Shown: positions 1 to 5,851 of the stretch, in pieces
How positions within the stretch are numbered: position 1 is the first letter of the stretch
How the letters are laid out: every line of letters begins with the position of its first letter
Assembly: GCA_002342365.1 (NCBI GenBank)
Contig: DDPV01000044.1
Coordinates: 105,087 to 111,909 of the forward strand
From: Burkholderiales bacterium UBA2459
Lineage (GTDB): Bacteria > Pseudomonadota > Gammaproteobacteria > Burkholderiales > Burkholderiaceae_E
Direction of reading: 5' to 3'
Length of the DNA: 6,823 nucleotides
Made by a program: the position numbers and the translations under genes
The notes under the pieces: generated by a model
Told to the model about the DNA's origin: nothing
Databases searched by the model: none
What the model saw: the letters and a program-made list of their open reading frames with translations, nothing else

Positions 1-681
1 TGGTTTGCCAACGTCGCTACCGAATCGGAGTCTGGCACCTACAACGATTTGGTTGGCGTTTCTTTTCGTTGGAGCATGAGCTGGTTCATTTTTTCCGAGG
101 TTATGTTTTTTGCAGCCTTTTTTGGCGCACTCTTTTATGCGCGCTCGATCAGCATGCCCTGGCTGGGCGAGCCGGATGCCCGCGCACTGCTTTGGCCTGA
201 GTTCAATGCAGTCTGGCCTAATCTTGGCCCGGCTGGGACCATCGAAAAGTTTCAAACCATTGGACCCTGGCCGATACCCACGATCAACACCTTGCTGTTG
301 CTCACATCGGGTGTGACGCTCACCATTTCGCACCACGCTTTGCGTGCTTCCGAGCGTAGCAAAGCGATCGTCTGGCTTTTTGCCACCGTTGGACTCGGTG
401 CGGTGTTTTTGGCTCTGCAAGCCTATGAATACATGCATGCCTACCAGGATCTCAACCTCAAGTTGAGTTCGGGTATTTTCGGTTCGACTTTTTTCATGCT
501 CACCGGCTTTCACGGATTTCACGTGTTTCTCGGTGGCTTAATGTTGACCGTGGTACTCATCCGGATGACGCGCGGCCACTTCACCGCGGAAAATCACTTT
601 GCTTTCGAAGGAGCAGCCTGGTACTGGCACTTCGTCGATGTGGTTTGGCTGTTGCTCTACATCATCGTTTACTGGATGTAG
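1..681 (+). CDS. ctaE: Cytochrome c oxidase subunit III, 5'-truncated by window edge
   Basis: This is subunit III of the aa3-type cytochrome c oxidase, an inner-membrane core subunit with no redox cofactor that stabilises subunit I and its proton uptake. The reading frame is open from base 1 and ends at TAG 679-681, giving 226 visible residues. Roughly the first 60 residues, with the first two helices, should lie outside the window. The TTG at 49 is internal and not a start. Family hallmarks are the FRWSMSWFIFSEVMFF stretch, whose Glu (visible residue 33, codon 97-99) matches the conserved Glu of mitochondrial subunit III. Others are LLLTSGVTLTISHHAL, QAYEY, GSTFFMLTGFHGFHVFLG and the C-terminal GAAWYWHFVDVVWL. 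Five membrane spans are visible. Upstream, outside the window, coxB, coxA and cox11/ctaG are expected from the usual locus order. The family call is essentially certain. Confidence 0.97.
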   Translation, partial: WFANVATESESGTYNDLVGVSFRWSMSWFIFSEVMFFAAFFGALFYARSISMPWLGEPDARALLWPEFNAVWPNLGPAGTIEKFQTIGPWPIPTINTLLLLTSGVTLTISHHALRASERSKAIVWLFATVGLGAVFLALQAYEYMHAYQDLNLKLSSGIFGSTFFMLTGFHGFHVFLGGLMLTVVLIRMTRGHFTAENHFAFEGAAWYWHFVDVVWLLLYIIVYWM

Positions 682-695
682 ACAAAAGCTAATCT

Positions 696-742
696 TTGAA
701 GGGTCTTTGGCCGATCGCGAGAGCCGGATCAGGGGCCTTCAA
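696..742. repeat. Inverted repeat between convergent ctaE and DUF2909 genes
   Basis: TTGAAGG at 696-702 is matched by its exact complement CCTTCAA at 736-742, with a 33-nt interval. It spans the short gap between the two convergent genes and overlaps the last codons of the DUF2909 gene. It could act as a bidirectional transcription terminator, but the loop is long and there is no T-run on either side. The structure is seen; the function is a weak inference. Confidence 0.3.
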
Positions 743-941
743 CCGTGTAACCGGTGGGTGTGATCCAACCCATGTAGTAGCAAAACCATAAAAAGGCGAA
801 CAGAACCACCGACAAGGAGATCCGCAAAGTGAGCATTTGTGCGACTTTGCCGGTTTTTCCCTGATCCTTCACTAAGTAGTAAAGCGCCGAGCCCAGGCTA
901 GCAAGGATCAAAACTAAGACGGCAATGACAACAAAACGCAT
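729..941 (-). CDS. DUF2909 twin-transmembrane protein
   Basis: This is a 70-residue integral membrane protein with two hydrophobic helices, about residues 3-23 and 41-60. They are joined by a basic loop containing KDQGKTGK, followed by LTLRISLSV. The C-terminus ends in GWITPTGYTVEGP. The ILASLGSALYYLVKD and LTLRISLSVVLF stretches are typical of DUF2909 (Pfam PF11137) proteins encoded next to subunit III in beta- and gammaproteobacterial cox loci. The molecular function is unknown; context implies a role in assembly or stability of the aa3 oxidase. The gene lies on the opposite strand to all the cox genes, converging with ctaE and divergent from SURF1, so it has its own promoter. The ATG at 939-941 has only a weak GAG-like site upstream, but the length matches the family. 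The family call is confident; the role is inferred from position. Confidence 0.88.
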   Translation of the reverse strand: MRFVVIAVLVLILASLGSALYYLVKDQGKTGKVAQMLTLRISLSVVLFAFLWFCYYMGWITPTGYTVEGP

Positions 942-1046
942 GATGGCTCGTAGCTTGGTAGCGCCCAGACTTGGGCCTGTGCTTGGGCAGTCGACTCGAA
1001 ACTTCAGCTCGAAACCCTTGGTCGTGCTTTCAAAAACGATTGTCGC
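942..1046. promoter_or_regulatory. Divergent intergenic region with direct repeats and a small hairpin
   Basis: This 105-bp gap separates the - strand DUF2909 gene from + strand SURF1, so it should hold promoters for both. Direct repeats are CTTGGGC at 970-976 and 982-988 (12-bp period), and CTCGAAAC at 995-1002 and 1008-1015 (13-bp period). GCCCA 963-967 can pair with TGGGC 972-976 across a 4-nt loop. The near-helical periods are compatible with tandem regulator sites. I see no convincing sigma70 -35/-10 pair on either strand. The repeats are seen; the regulatory role is inferred. Confidence 0.4.
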
Positions 1047-1868
1047 ATGTCTGTCAATTTAGGCGGGCAAAAGAACCGACGAACCGGGGTTTGGGTCTGG
1101 CTTGCGATAGGTCTTTTGCTGGCTATCAGCGTGCTGACTGGCAGGCTCGGGATCTGGCAGCTCGAGCGGGCCCAGCAAAAGCGTGAGCTTGCCGAGCAGC
1201 GTCAGCAGGCCCAGCTTGCAGCGCCCAAGTTGATCGGGTCGCTGCAGGCTGGAGACCTTGCAGCAAGCGAAGGTCAACGATTGCATTTAACGGTGCAGGC
1301 GCAGGCCAGGCAGTGGTACCTTGATTCGCGCAGCTACAAGGGTCAGGCAGGCATGTATGTGTTGCAGCTCATGCCGTTGGTGCCGGGGCAACCCAACACA
1401 GAGGCAGCGCAAAATCCACAGCAAGCAAGTCATGTGCTGTTGCTGCGCGGCTGGCAGCCCAAAGATCCACGTCAAGCTCAGGGTATTCAAGAGCGAGGCA
1501 CAATCCCGACCGGGTCGTCTTTGGTGGTTCGCGTTGAGTCTGAACGCGACCATGCGTCGTCACCGCTCGGTCTTGGCAGTCGGGTCGCAGGCGATCATGC
1601 GAATCACTGGTTGGCGGTAGACACCGTAGTGATGAGCGCAATGAGCAACCTGAAACTGGCTCCTTTCGTTTTACGGCAACTCGGACCCGCGACTGATGCG
1701 CAGGGGCGGGTTCTTGATGATGGCCTCATCCGGGACTGGACCGAGCCCGCTGACGGGATTCAGAAACATCAGGCCTACGCTTTGCAGTGGTTTTTGTTTT
1801 GTGGCCTTTCTGTGGTGCTTGCCGGCGCAGTGGCGATCCGCCTACTGCGTACGCCAAGCCAGGACTAG
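1047..1868 (+). CDS. surf1: SURF1-family cytochrome oxidase assembly protein
   Basis: This 273-residue inner-membrane protein is of the SURF1/Shy1 family, which helps place heme A in subunit I of aa3 oxidases. The family layout is intact. An N-terminal membrane span (about 15-33) runs into the diagnostic LGIWQLERAQQK motif (34-45). A large periplasmic domain follows with WYLDSRSYKGQAGMYVL (90-106) and the RGW turn at 134-136. The C-terminal signature GIQKHQAYALQWFLF (237-251) leads into the second span (about 247-266). The ATG at 1047 is the only ATG in the open stretch back to the TAG at 951. No strong Shine-Dalgarno precedes it. The domain is Gln/Ala-rich, with a probably lineage-specific insert at about 112-128. 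It is the first gene of the downstream assembly operon, separated from ctaE by the reverse-strand DUF2909 gene. The identification is secure. Confidence 0.95.
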   Translation: MSVNLGGQKNRRTGVWVWLAIGLLLAISVLTGRLGIWQLERAQQKRELAEQRQQAQLAAPKLIGSLQAGDLAASEGQRLHLTVQAQARQWYLDSRSYKGQAGMYVLQLMPLVPGQPNTEAAQNPQQASHVLLLRGWQPKDPRQAQGIQERGTIPTGSSLVVRVESERDHASSPLGLGSRVAGDHANHWLAVDTVVMSAMSNLKLAPFVLRQLGPATDAQGRVLDDGLIRDWTEPADGIQKHQAYALQWFLFCGLSVVLAGAVAIRLLRTPSQD

Positions 1869-1956
1869 GGCAATTTGGCGGTCACGAACACCGGTTTTGC
1901 ATGAAGCGCTTGCCTTGAATTTTGTTCACCACGAATCATGAGATTTGAGTTCAAAC

Positions 1957-2559
1957 ATGGTTGATCGAGCAATACCGAATCCGGCAACCGCGATACGTCA
2001 GGGTCGGATCAAGATGCTACTGATATTGGCGATTTGTGCTTCACCGGTGGTGCTGGGCACACTTGCCTATTGGTTTTATCGGTCAGAAAGTACTACCAAC
2101 TATGGCAGCTTCATTGAGCCGCAGCGACAAGCCGAAGGCCTTGAGGCCTATCGCGGAAAATGGGTTTTGCTCACAAGCGATTCGCCGCGTTGCGATGAGG
2201 CCTGCGCCAAGCGGCTTTACCTGATCCGCCAAATCAGGCTCACCCAAGGCAAGGACAAGGAGCGGGTGGAACGCGTGCTGCTGCTCAGTGAGCCCGGCAA
2301 AGCAGCGTTTGTGGTCGAAGGCGTTGAGAGTCTTGAGAAAGTTCACGAGGGGATGCATCAGCTTTATCTCGAACCGGAAAAGAGAGCCCGATTAATGGGG
2401 ATTGCTACCGGAGAGCTTGCCGCCGGCACTGTGCCGGATAAGGGTATTTTTTTGGTCGATCCGCTTGGACACGTCATGATGCGCTTCCCAGAGGATCCCG
2501 ATCCGAGCCGCATGAAAAAGGATCTGAGCAAATTGTTGAAATGGTCCCGCGTTGGATGA
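1957..2559 (+). CDS. Membrane-anchored Sco/thioredoxin-like CX3C protein of the cox operon, uncharacterised
   Basis: This is a 200-residue protein of a family I recognise only by its position between SURF1 and cox15 (a PA0111-type neighbour); it has no named function. It has a basic N-terminus, one membrane span (about 20-40) and a presumed periplasmic domain. YRGKWVLLTSDSPRCDEAC (65-83) resembles the Sco/thioredoxin core, with a CX3C pair at Cys79 and Cys83. RVERVLLL (103-110) and GIFLVDPLGHVMMRFP (163-178) then match the later beta strands, and the end is PSRMKKDLSKLLKWSRVG. The Sco Asp-His before the strand appears here as Asp161-Lys162. I chose ATG 1957 because a GAG lies 7 nt upstream; an in-frame TTG at 1945 would add four residues. 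SURF1 ends 88 bp upstream, and ctaA starts 7 bp downstream. A redox or copper-handling role in CuA assembly is inferred, not shown. Confidence 0.85.
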   Translation: MVDRAIPNPATAIRQGRIKMLLILAICASPVVLGTLAYWFYRSESTTNYGSFIEPQRQAEGLEAYRGKWVLLTSDSPRCDEACAKRLYLIRQIRLTQGKDKERVERVLLLSEPGKAAFVVEGVESLEKVHEGMHQLYLEPEKRARLMGIATGELAAGTVPDKGIFLVDPLGHVMMRFPEDPDPSRMKKDLSKLLKWSRVG

Positions 2560-2566
2560 GCACTCG

Positions 2567-3697
2567 ATGACGACTTCCCTTCCGATCGATGGCGCAAGGC
2601 CACTGAGCCTGACCTCCGAGCCTGTGGCTTACCGGCGACTGATCGGCTTGAGTGCTTTCTTGTGCTTTGCCTTAATCATGATAGGGGCCTGGGTCAGACT
2701 CACCGATGCAGGTTTGGGGTGCCCCGACTGGCCAGGCTGCTATGGCAAATTTACGCCGGTACAGGCCAAGGAGCAGATCGCTCAGGCGGTAGCCGAGCAA
2801 GGCGGTGAGCATGGTCCTGTGTCGCTTGGCAAGGCCTGGCGCGAAATGGTCCACCGCTACATTGCAAGCTTTCTGGGCCTGCTGATTCTTGCGATCGTTG
2901 GTCTTGCTTGGCGGCTTAGGCATCGACTCGGTCAGTCGCCCTGGCTTGCGACCATCACCCTCGGGGTGGTGGTGATGCAAGGACTTTTTGGAAAGTGGAC
3001 GGTGACACTACTTCTGAAGCCTGCGATCGTGACTGGGCATTTGATCGGCGGATTGCTCACCTTTTCACTGCTGTTTTGGTTATGGCTGCGCACCCGCCAG
3101 GCAATCGACGCACTTGGGTCGACGGCTGTGGCAGCTCCACGGCGGGAGCAGGCTGTGCAGAGTCCAAGGACAGAGCAGGCTGCGCAGGGTCCAAGCTCAG
3201 GTCTCATCGCTTTTGCAAAATTTGCTGTGTTACTGGTCGGTATGCAAATCGCGCTCGGAGGCTGGACCAGTACCAACTATGCGGCTCTTGCCTGCCCCGA
3301 CTTCCCGACCTGCCAGGAGCAGTGGCTGCCGACACTGAATGTTGCCGATGCCTTCCACGTGGTCCGTGAACTGGGAAAAACCGCTGAGGGAGACATGATT
3401 GATCTGCCTGCGCTTACCGCGATCCACCTGAGCCATCGGATCGGGGCGGTGATGGTACTGCTGGGTCTGTCTGCCTTGGCCTTTGCCTGTTTTCGGTCGC
3501 GGGTTGCGGGCGTTGAAGCGGGCGGCCTGCTTGTCATGCTGGCGATGCAGTGGGCCTTGGGGATTAGCAACGTGATCTTCGATTTGCCGCTGTGGGTTGC
3601 GGTCGCTCACACCGGAGGAGCGGTGGTCTTGCTTGCGCTCACCCTGCTGCTAAACTTTCGGCTTCAGGCATTGAGCCGGGAGCATCAAGGAGGCTAG
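2567..3697 (+). CDS. ctaA: Heme A synthase (COX15/CtaA family)
   Basis: CtaA is the membrane enzyme that oxidises the C8 methyl of heme O to a formyl group, giving heme A. The 376-residue protein has eight predicted membrane spans in two pseudo-symmetric halves. The four conserved helix histidines are visible: His96 (MVHRYIASFLG), His158 (VTGHLIGGLLT), His287 or His290 (IHLSHRIGAV) and His348 (VAHTGGAVVLL). The signature GAWVRLTDAGLGCPDWPGC carries the first loop cysteine pair, Cys52/Cys58. A second pair, Cys243/Cys249, lies in ACPDFPTC. I prefer ATG 2567, 7 bp after the previous stop with a GAG 6 nt upstream. The in-frame TTG at 2552 would add five residues and overlap that gene. The linker between the halves (about 183-212) is Gln-rich and contains a nine-residue tandem repeat. 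Product of the adjacent ctaB is its substrate. Confidence 0.97.
   Translation: MTTSLPIDGARPLSLTSEPVAYRRLIGLSAFLCFALIMIGAWVRLTDAGLGCPDWPGCYGKFTPVQAKEQIAQAVAEQGGEHGPVSLGKAWREMVHRYIASFLGLLILAIVGLAWRLRHRLGQSPWLATITLGVVVMQGLFGKWTVTLLLKPAIVTGHLIGGLLTFSLLFWLWLRTRQAIDALGSTAVAAPRREQAVQSPRTEQAAQGPSSGLIAFAKFAVLLVGMQIALGGWTSTNYAALACPDFPTCQEQWLPTLNVADAFHVVRELGKTAEGDMIDLPALTAIHLSHRIGAVMVLLGLSALAFACFRSRVAGVEAGGLLVMLAMQWALGISNVIFDLPLWVAVAHTGGAVVLLALTLLLNFRLQALSREHQGG
3146..3195 (+). repeat. 27-bp in-frame tandem duplication inside ctaA
   Basis: The 23-nt stretches at 3146-3168 and 3173-3195 agree at 21 of 23 positions and are offset by exactly 27 bp, or nine codons. They encode EQAVQSPR followed by EQAAQGPS in the linker between the two halves of heme A synthase. 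The reading frame is preserved. Both mismatches change the residue (V to A, S to G), so the duplication is not brand new. It was probably produced by replication slippage. Confidence 0.85.
3687..3693 (+). promoter_or_regulatory. Strong Shine-Dalgarno for ctaB, overlapping the end of ctaA
   Basis: AAGGAGG lies 8 nt before the GTG at 3702 and within the last codons of ctaA. It is the best ribosome-binding site in the window and decides the non-ATG start of ctaB. Confidence 0.85.
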
Positions 3698-3701
3698 CCG
3701 C

Positions 3702-4631
3702 GTGGCTTGGGGCGAATCCAGCGTACTGGAACATATCACACCCTTGCGTGAGAGGCTGCGTTCGTACCTGGCGCTGACCAAGCCTCGGGTGGTGTTGCTT
3801 GCTGCCTTCTGCGCACTGATCGGTATGCTGCTCGCCACGGATCGCTGGGTTGGTTGGCCGCTGGTGCTTGGTGCGATCGGTGGAATTTCCTTGCTTGCGG
3901 CTGCGGGCTTTGTGCTCAATTGTCTGATCGAGCGCGAAATCGACGCAAGGATGGCGCGCACCCGCTGGCGTCCCTCTGTGCGCGGTGAGGTCAACAACCA
4001 GCAGGCCGTCGGATTTGCGCTGGCGCTCGGTCTCGCGGGCGCTTTGCTGCTTTGGCAATGGGTGAATGTGCTCACGATGTGGCTCACGATAGCAACCTTC
4101 GTGGGCTATGCGATTGTTTACACCATCTGGCTCAAGCCTGCCACGCCGCAAAACATCGTGATTGGCGGGGCCTCGGGTGCGATGCCGCCGGTGCTTGGCT
4201 GGGCAGCAGTGACCAATGAAGTGACGGCTCCGGCCTGGATTTTGTTTTTGATTATTTTTGTTTGGACGCCACCGCACTTTTGGGCTCTCGCGCTCTATCG
4301 CCTTGAGGATTACCGCCGCAGCGGCTTGCCAATGTTGCCGGTTACCCACGGACCGCGCTTTACCCGGCTAAACATTCTTCTCTACAGTGTTTTGCTGGCT
4401 GCGGTTGCATTGTTTCCTTACTTGATGGGCATGAGCGGGGCCTTGTATCTTGTGGCGAGCATCATGCTCAATGCCTGGTTTGTTTTTCTTGCCTGGCGCC
4501 TTTATCTGGAATACAGCGATGCGCTTGCAAAGCGATTGTTCCGCTACTCGATCTGGTACCTTGCTTATCTTTTTGCCGCGCTGCTGATCGATCACTATTT
4601 GCGATTGCTCTGGTTGCCTGGCGCACTTTGA
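3702..4631 (+). CDS. ctaB: Protoheme IX farnesyltransferase (heme O synthase, COX10/CtaB)
   Basis: CtaB transfers the farnesyl group of farnesyl diphosphate onto heme B to make heme O, the substrate of CtaA. It is a 309-residue UbiA-superfamily prenyltransferase with about nine membrane spans. The first Asp-rich motif is in NCLIEREIDARMARTRWRP (73-91), with Asn73, Arg78 and Asp81. Glu77 stands where many family members have Asp. The family block LKPATPQNIVIGGASGAMPP covers about 144-163. WTPPHFWALALYRLEDY (188-204) and GLPMLPVTHG (208-217) form the second conserved cytoplasmic region. The start is GTG 3702, chosen because a full AAGGAGG sits 8 nt upstream. The gap to ctaA is 4 bp, and the TGA at 4629-4631 directly abuts the ATG of the SCO gene, so translation of the three is probably coupled. 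The call is certain. Confidence 0.97.
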   Translation: MAWGESSVLEHITPLRERLRSYLALTKPRVVLLAAFCALIGMLLATDRWVGWPLVLGAIGGISLLAAAGFVLNCLIEREIDARMARTRWRPSVRGEVNNQQAVGFALALGLAGALLLWQWVNVLTMWLTIATFVGYAIVYTIWLKPATPQNIVIGGASGAMPPVLGWAAVTNEVTAPAWILFLIIFVWTPPHFWALALYRLEDYRRSGLPMLPVTHGPRFTRLNILLYSVLLAAVALFPYLMGMSGALYLVASIMLNAWFVFLAWRLYLEYSDALAKRLFRYSIWYLAYLFAALLIDHYLRLLWLPGAL

Positions 4632-5354
4632 ATGCTAGGAGCTGTGCTTTCCATCCTGGCTGGCTGGCTTTCCGCGCTGGCAGTGGTGCTTTCCACGCTG
4701 GCTGCGGTGCTGAAGAAGCGAAGGCTGCCTAACCGACTGTTTCGGCCCTGGTTAAGGCTACTGGCCGCAGCCTTGATGCTGAGCCTGGGTGCATGTGATT
4801 CCGGGCAACAAACAAGCCAAGCAGCTCAGGGTAAGTCGGCTAAAGCGGTCTTTCATCACACCGACATCACCGGGTCTTCACTTCAGCCGATTCTGAATCT
4901 GCCAGATGGAGGATCGGGTCTGCGGCAAATCGCCGACTTTCGGGGCAAGATCCTGCTCATCTTTTTTGGTTTCACCCAGTGCCCGGATGTTTGCCCGACC
5001 ACCTTGCAAGAAGCTGCTGAGGCAATCAAGCTGCTTTCAGCCGAGCAAGCTGCTCGGGTGCAGGTGATTTTTGTGACCTTGGATCCCGATCGCGATCGGC
5101 CCGAGTTGCTTGATGCCTACGTCAAGGCTTTTCATCCGAACTTTGTCTGGCTCAGGGGCGATGAGGAGCAAACAAGGGCTGCCGCGAAATCGTTTCGGGT
5201 GTTCTACGACAAAGTGGCTTCGAAATCAGGCGGTCCATACAGCATTGACCATACGGCGGCCAGCTTTGTCTTCGATCCCGAAGGCCGACTTCGCCTTTAT
5301 GTGCGACACGCTCAGGGTTCGAAGGCGCTTGCTGAGGATCTCGCCCGACTTTAA
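4632..5354 (+). CDS. senC: SCO1/SenC/PrrC-family copper chaperone, probable lipoprotein
   Basis: Sco proteins are periplasmic, membrane-tethered thioredoxin-fold proteins that deliver copper to, or reduce, the CuA site of oxidase subunit II. Numbering here is from ATG 4632 (240 residues). The metal and redox residues are all present: FTQCPDVCPT with Cys117 and Cys121, VTLDPDRD (148-155), and His207 in IDHTAASFVFDPEGRL. A lipobox LGAC puts the acylated Cys at 55, after the basic KKRRLPNRLFRPW and a short hydrophobic run. With the ATG start, about 27 extra residues of Ala/Leu/Val-rich sequence precede this, built from three 7-residue repeats. An in-frame GTG at 4707 would give a normal lipoprotein signal peptide with its Cys at 30. 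I keep ATG 4632 because it abuts the ctaB stop, but the true start is unsettled. Neither start has a good ribosome-binding site. The family call is certain. Confidence 0.95.
   Translation: MLGAVLSILAGWLSALAVVLSTLAAVLKKRRLPNRLFRPWLRLLAAALMLSLGACDSGQQTSQAAQGKSAKAVFHHTDITGSSLQPILNLPDGGSGLRQIADFRGKILLIFFGFTQCPDVCPTTLQEAAEAIKLLSAEQAARVQVIFVTLDPDRDRPELLDAYVKAFHPNFVWLRGDEEQTRAAAKSFRVFYDKVASKSGGPYSIDHTAASFVFDPEGRLRLYVRHAQGSKALAEDLARL
4641..4703 (+). repeat. Three 21-bp tandem repeats at the 5' end of the SCO gene
   Basis: Units at 4641-4661, 4662-4682 and 4683-4703 share GCTTTCC at unit positions 6-12 and CTGGC at positions 16-20. Units 1 and 3 match at 17 of 21 bases and units 2 and 3 at 15 of 21. 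They encode AVLSILA, GWLSALA and VVLSTLA. A fourth partial unit (AVL) runs to 4712 and contains the alternative GTG start at 4707. The repeat produces a hydrophobic stretch upstream of the lipoprotein signal. Confidence 0.8.
5351..5354. other. Interlocked stop codons of convergent SCO and peroxidase genes
   Basis: The palindrome TTAA at 5351-5354 supplies TAA 5352-5354 to the + strand SCO gene and TAA (complement of 5351-5353) to the - strand peroxidase gene. The genes therefore overlap by 4 bp tail to tail with no intergenic terminator. Confidence 0.95.
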
Positions 5355-5851
5355 TTCGTCTGGGGGCGCAGAAAAGCCTCGATGTCATCGACCATCGATT
5401 CGGGCGTGTCGGTGGGGGCAAAACGTTTGACCGTTTGCCCGTCGCGGCTCACTAAAAACTTGGTGAAATTCCATTTCACCGTTTCGGTCCCAAGTACGCC
5501 GGGTGCAGCCTGTTTGAGCCACTGGAACAAGGGGTGGGCTGCTGATCCGTTGACCTCGGTTTTGCTAAACATCGCAAAGCGAACCGCAAAGCGGCTTTCG
5601 CAAAATTGCATCACTGCGCTGTTGTCGCCAGGTTCCTGAGCGCCAAACTGGTTACAGGGAAAGCCTAAGATAGCCAGACCGCGGTCGGAAAATCGCTGGT
5701 GCAGCGCTTGAAGCCCGGCATATTGCGGGGTAAAACCGCACTGGCTTGCCAGATTCACAATCAAGAGCACCTTGCCTTGAAAGTTTGACAAGGGTTCCAC
5801 CTGGCCGTCGATCCGCGTCAGGTCTATCGACCAGGGAAGCGTTTGGGTCAT
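5351..5851 (-). CDS. Glutathione peroxidase-family thiol peroxidase (two-Cys, BtuE/GPx-like)
   Basis: This 166-residue thioredoxin-fold peroxidase reduces hydrogen peroxide or organic hydroperoxides. All four catalytic positions of the family are present: Cys38 in NLASQCGFTPQYAGL, Gln72 in FPCNQFGAQEPG, and Trp127-Asn128 in VKWNFTKFLV. Cys84 in MQFCESRF is at the resolving-cysteine position of the non-seleno, thioredoxin-using members, so thioredoxin rather than glutathione is the likely reductant (inference from the family). It has no signal peptide, so it is cytoplasmic. The ATG at 5849-5851 has AAGGA 8 nt upstream and overlaps the stop of the transporter gene in an ATGA, implying translational coupling. 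The gene converges on the SCO gene, and the two TAA stops interlock in one TTAA. Confidence 0.95.
   Translation of the reverse strand: MTQTLPWSIDLTRIDGQVEPLSNFQGKVLLIVNLASQCGFTPQYAGLQALHQRFSDRGLAILGFPCNQFGAQEPGDNSAVMQFCESRFAVRFAMFSKTEVNGSAAHPLFQWLKQAAPGVLGTETVKWNFTKFLVSRDGQTVKRFAPTDTPESMVDDIEAFLRPQTN

Noticed and set aside
49..51. TTG at 49 as the start of subunit III
   Set aside because: The frame is open to base 1 and the upstream residues (WFANVATESESGTYNDL) match the subunit III loop before FRWSMSW, so the gene is truncated by the window.
1321..1641. Several overlapping open frames on both strands inside SURF1
   Set aside because: They are Cys/Arg-rich shadow translations of a gene with clear SURF1 motifs at both ends.
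3930..3935. Glu77 in place of Asp in the first Asp-rich motif of CtaB as a possible loss of function
   Set aside because: All other catalytic motifs are intact, and as I recall Burkholderiales CtaB proteins commonly carry Glu or Gln nearby here. It looks like lineage variation.
3639..4349. Long open frame on the - strand opposite ctaB (236 codons)
   Set aside because: It lies antisense to unmistakable heme O synthase motifs, its translation is Arg/His/Gln-rich with no recognisable domain, and it also crosses the ctaA/ctaB junction. It is a shadow of the coding strand.
5041..5057. Inverted repeat with 7-bp arms and 3-nt loop (CCGAGCA/TGCTCGG) in the SCO gene
   Set aside because: It is within coding sequence, has no following T-run, and is consistent with Ala/Glu/Gln codon choice. 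An internal terminator is unlikely.
5086..5099. Perfect 14-bp palindrome CCGATCGCGATCGG in the SCO gene
   Set aside because: It encodes the conserved DPDRDRP stretch, and the repeated Asp/Arg codons explain it. It occurs once, so no sign of a repeat family or regulator site.
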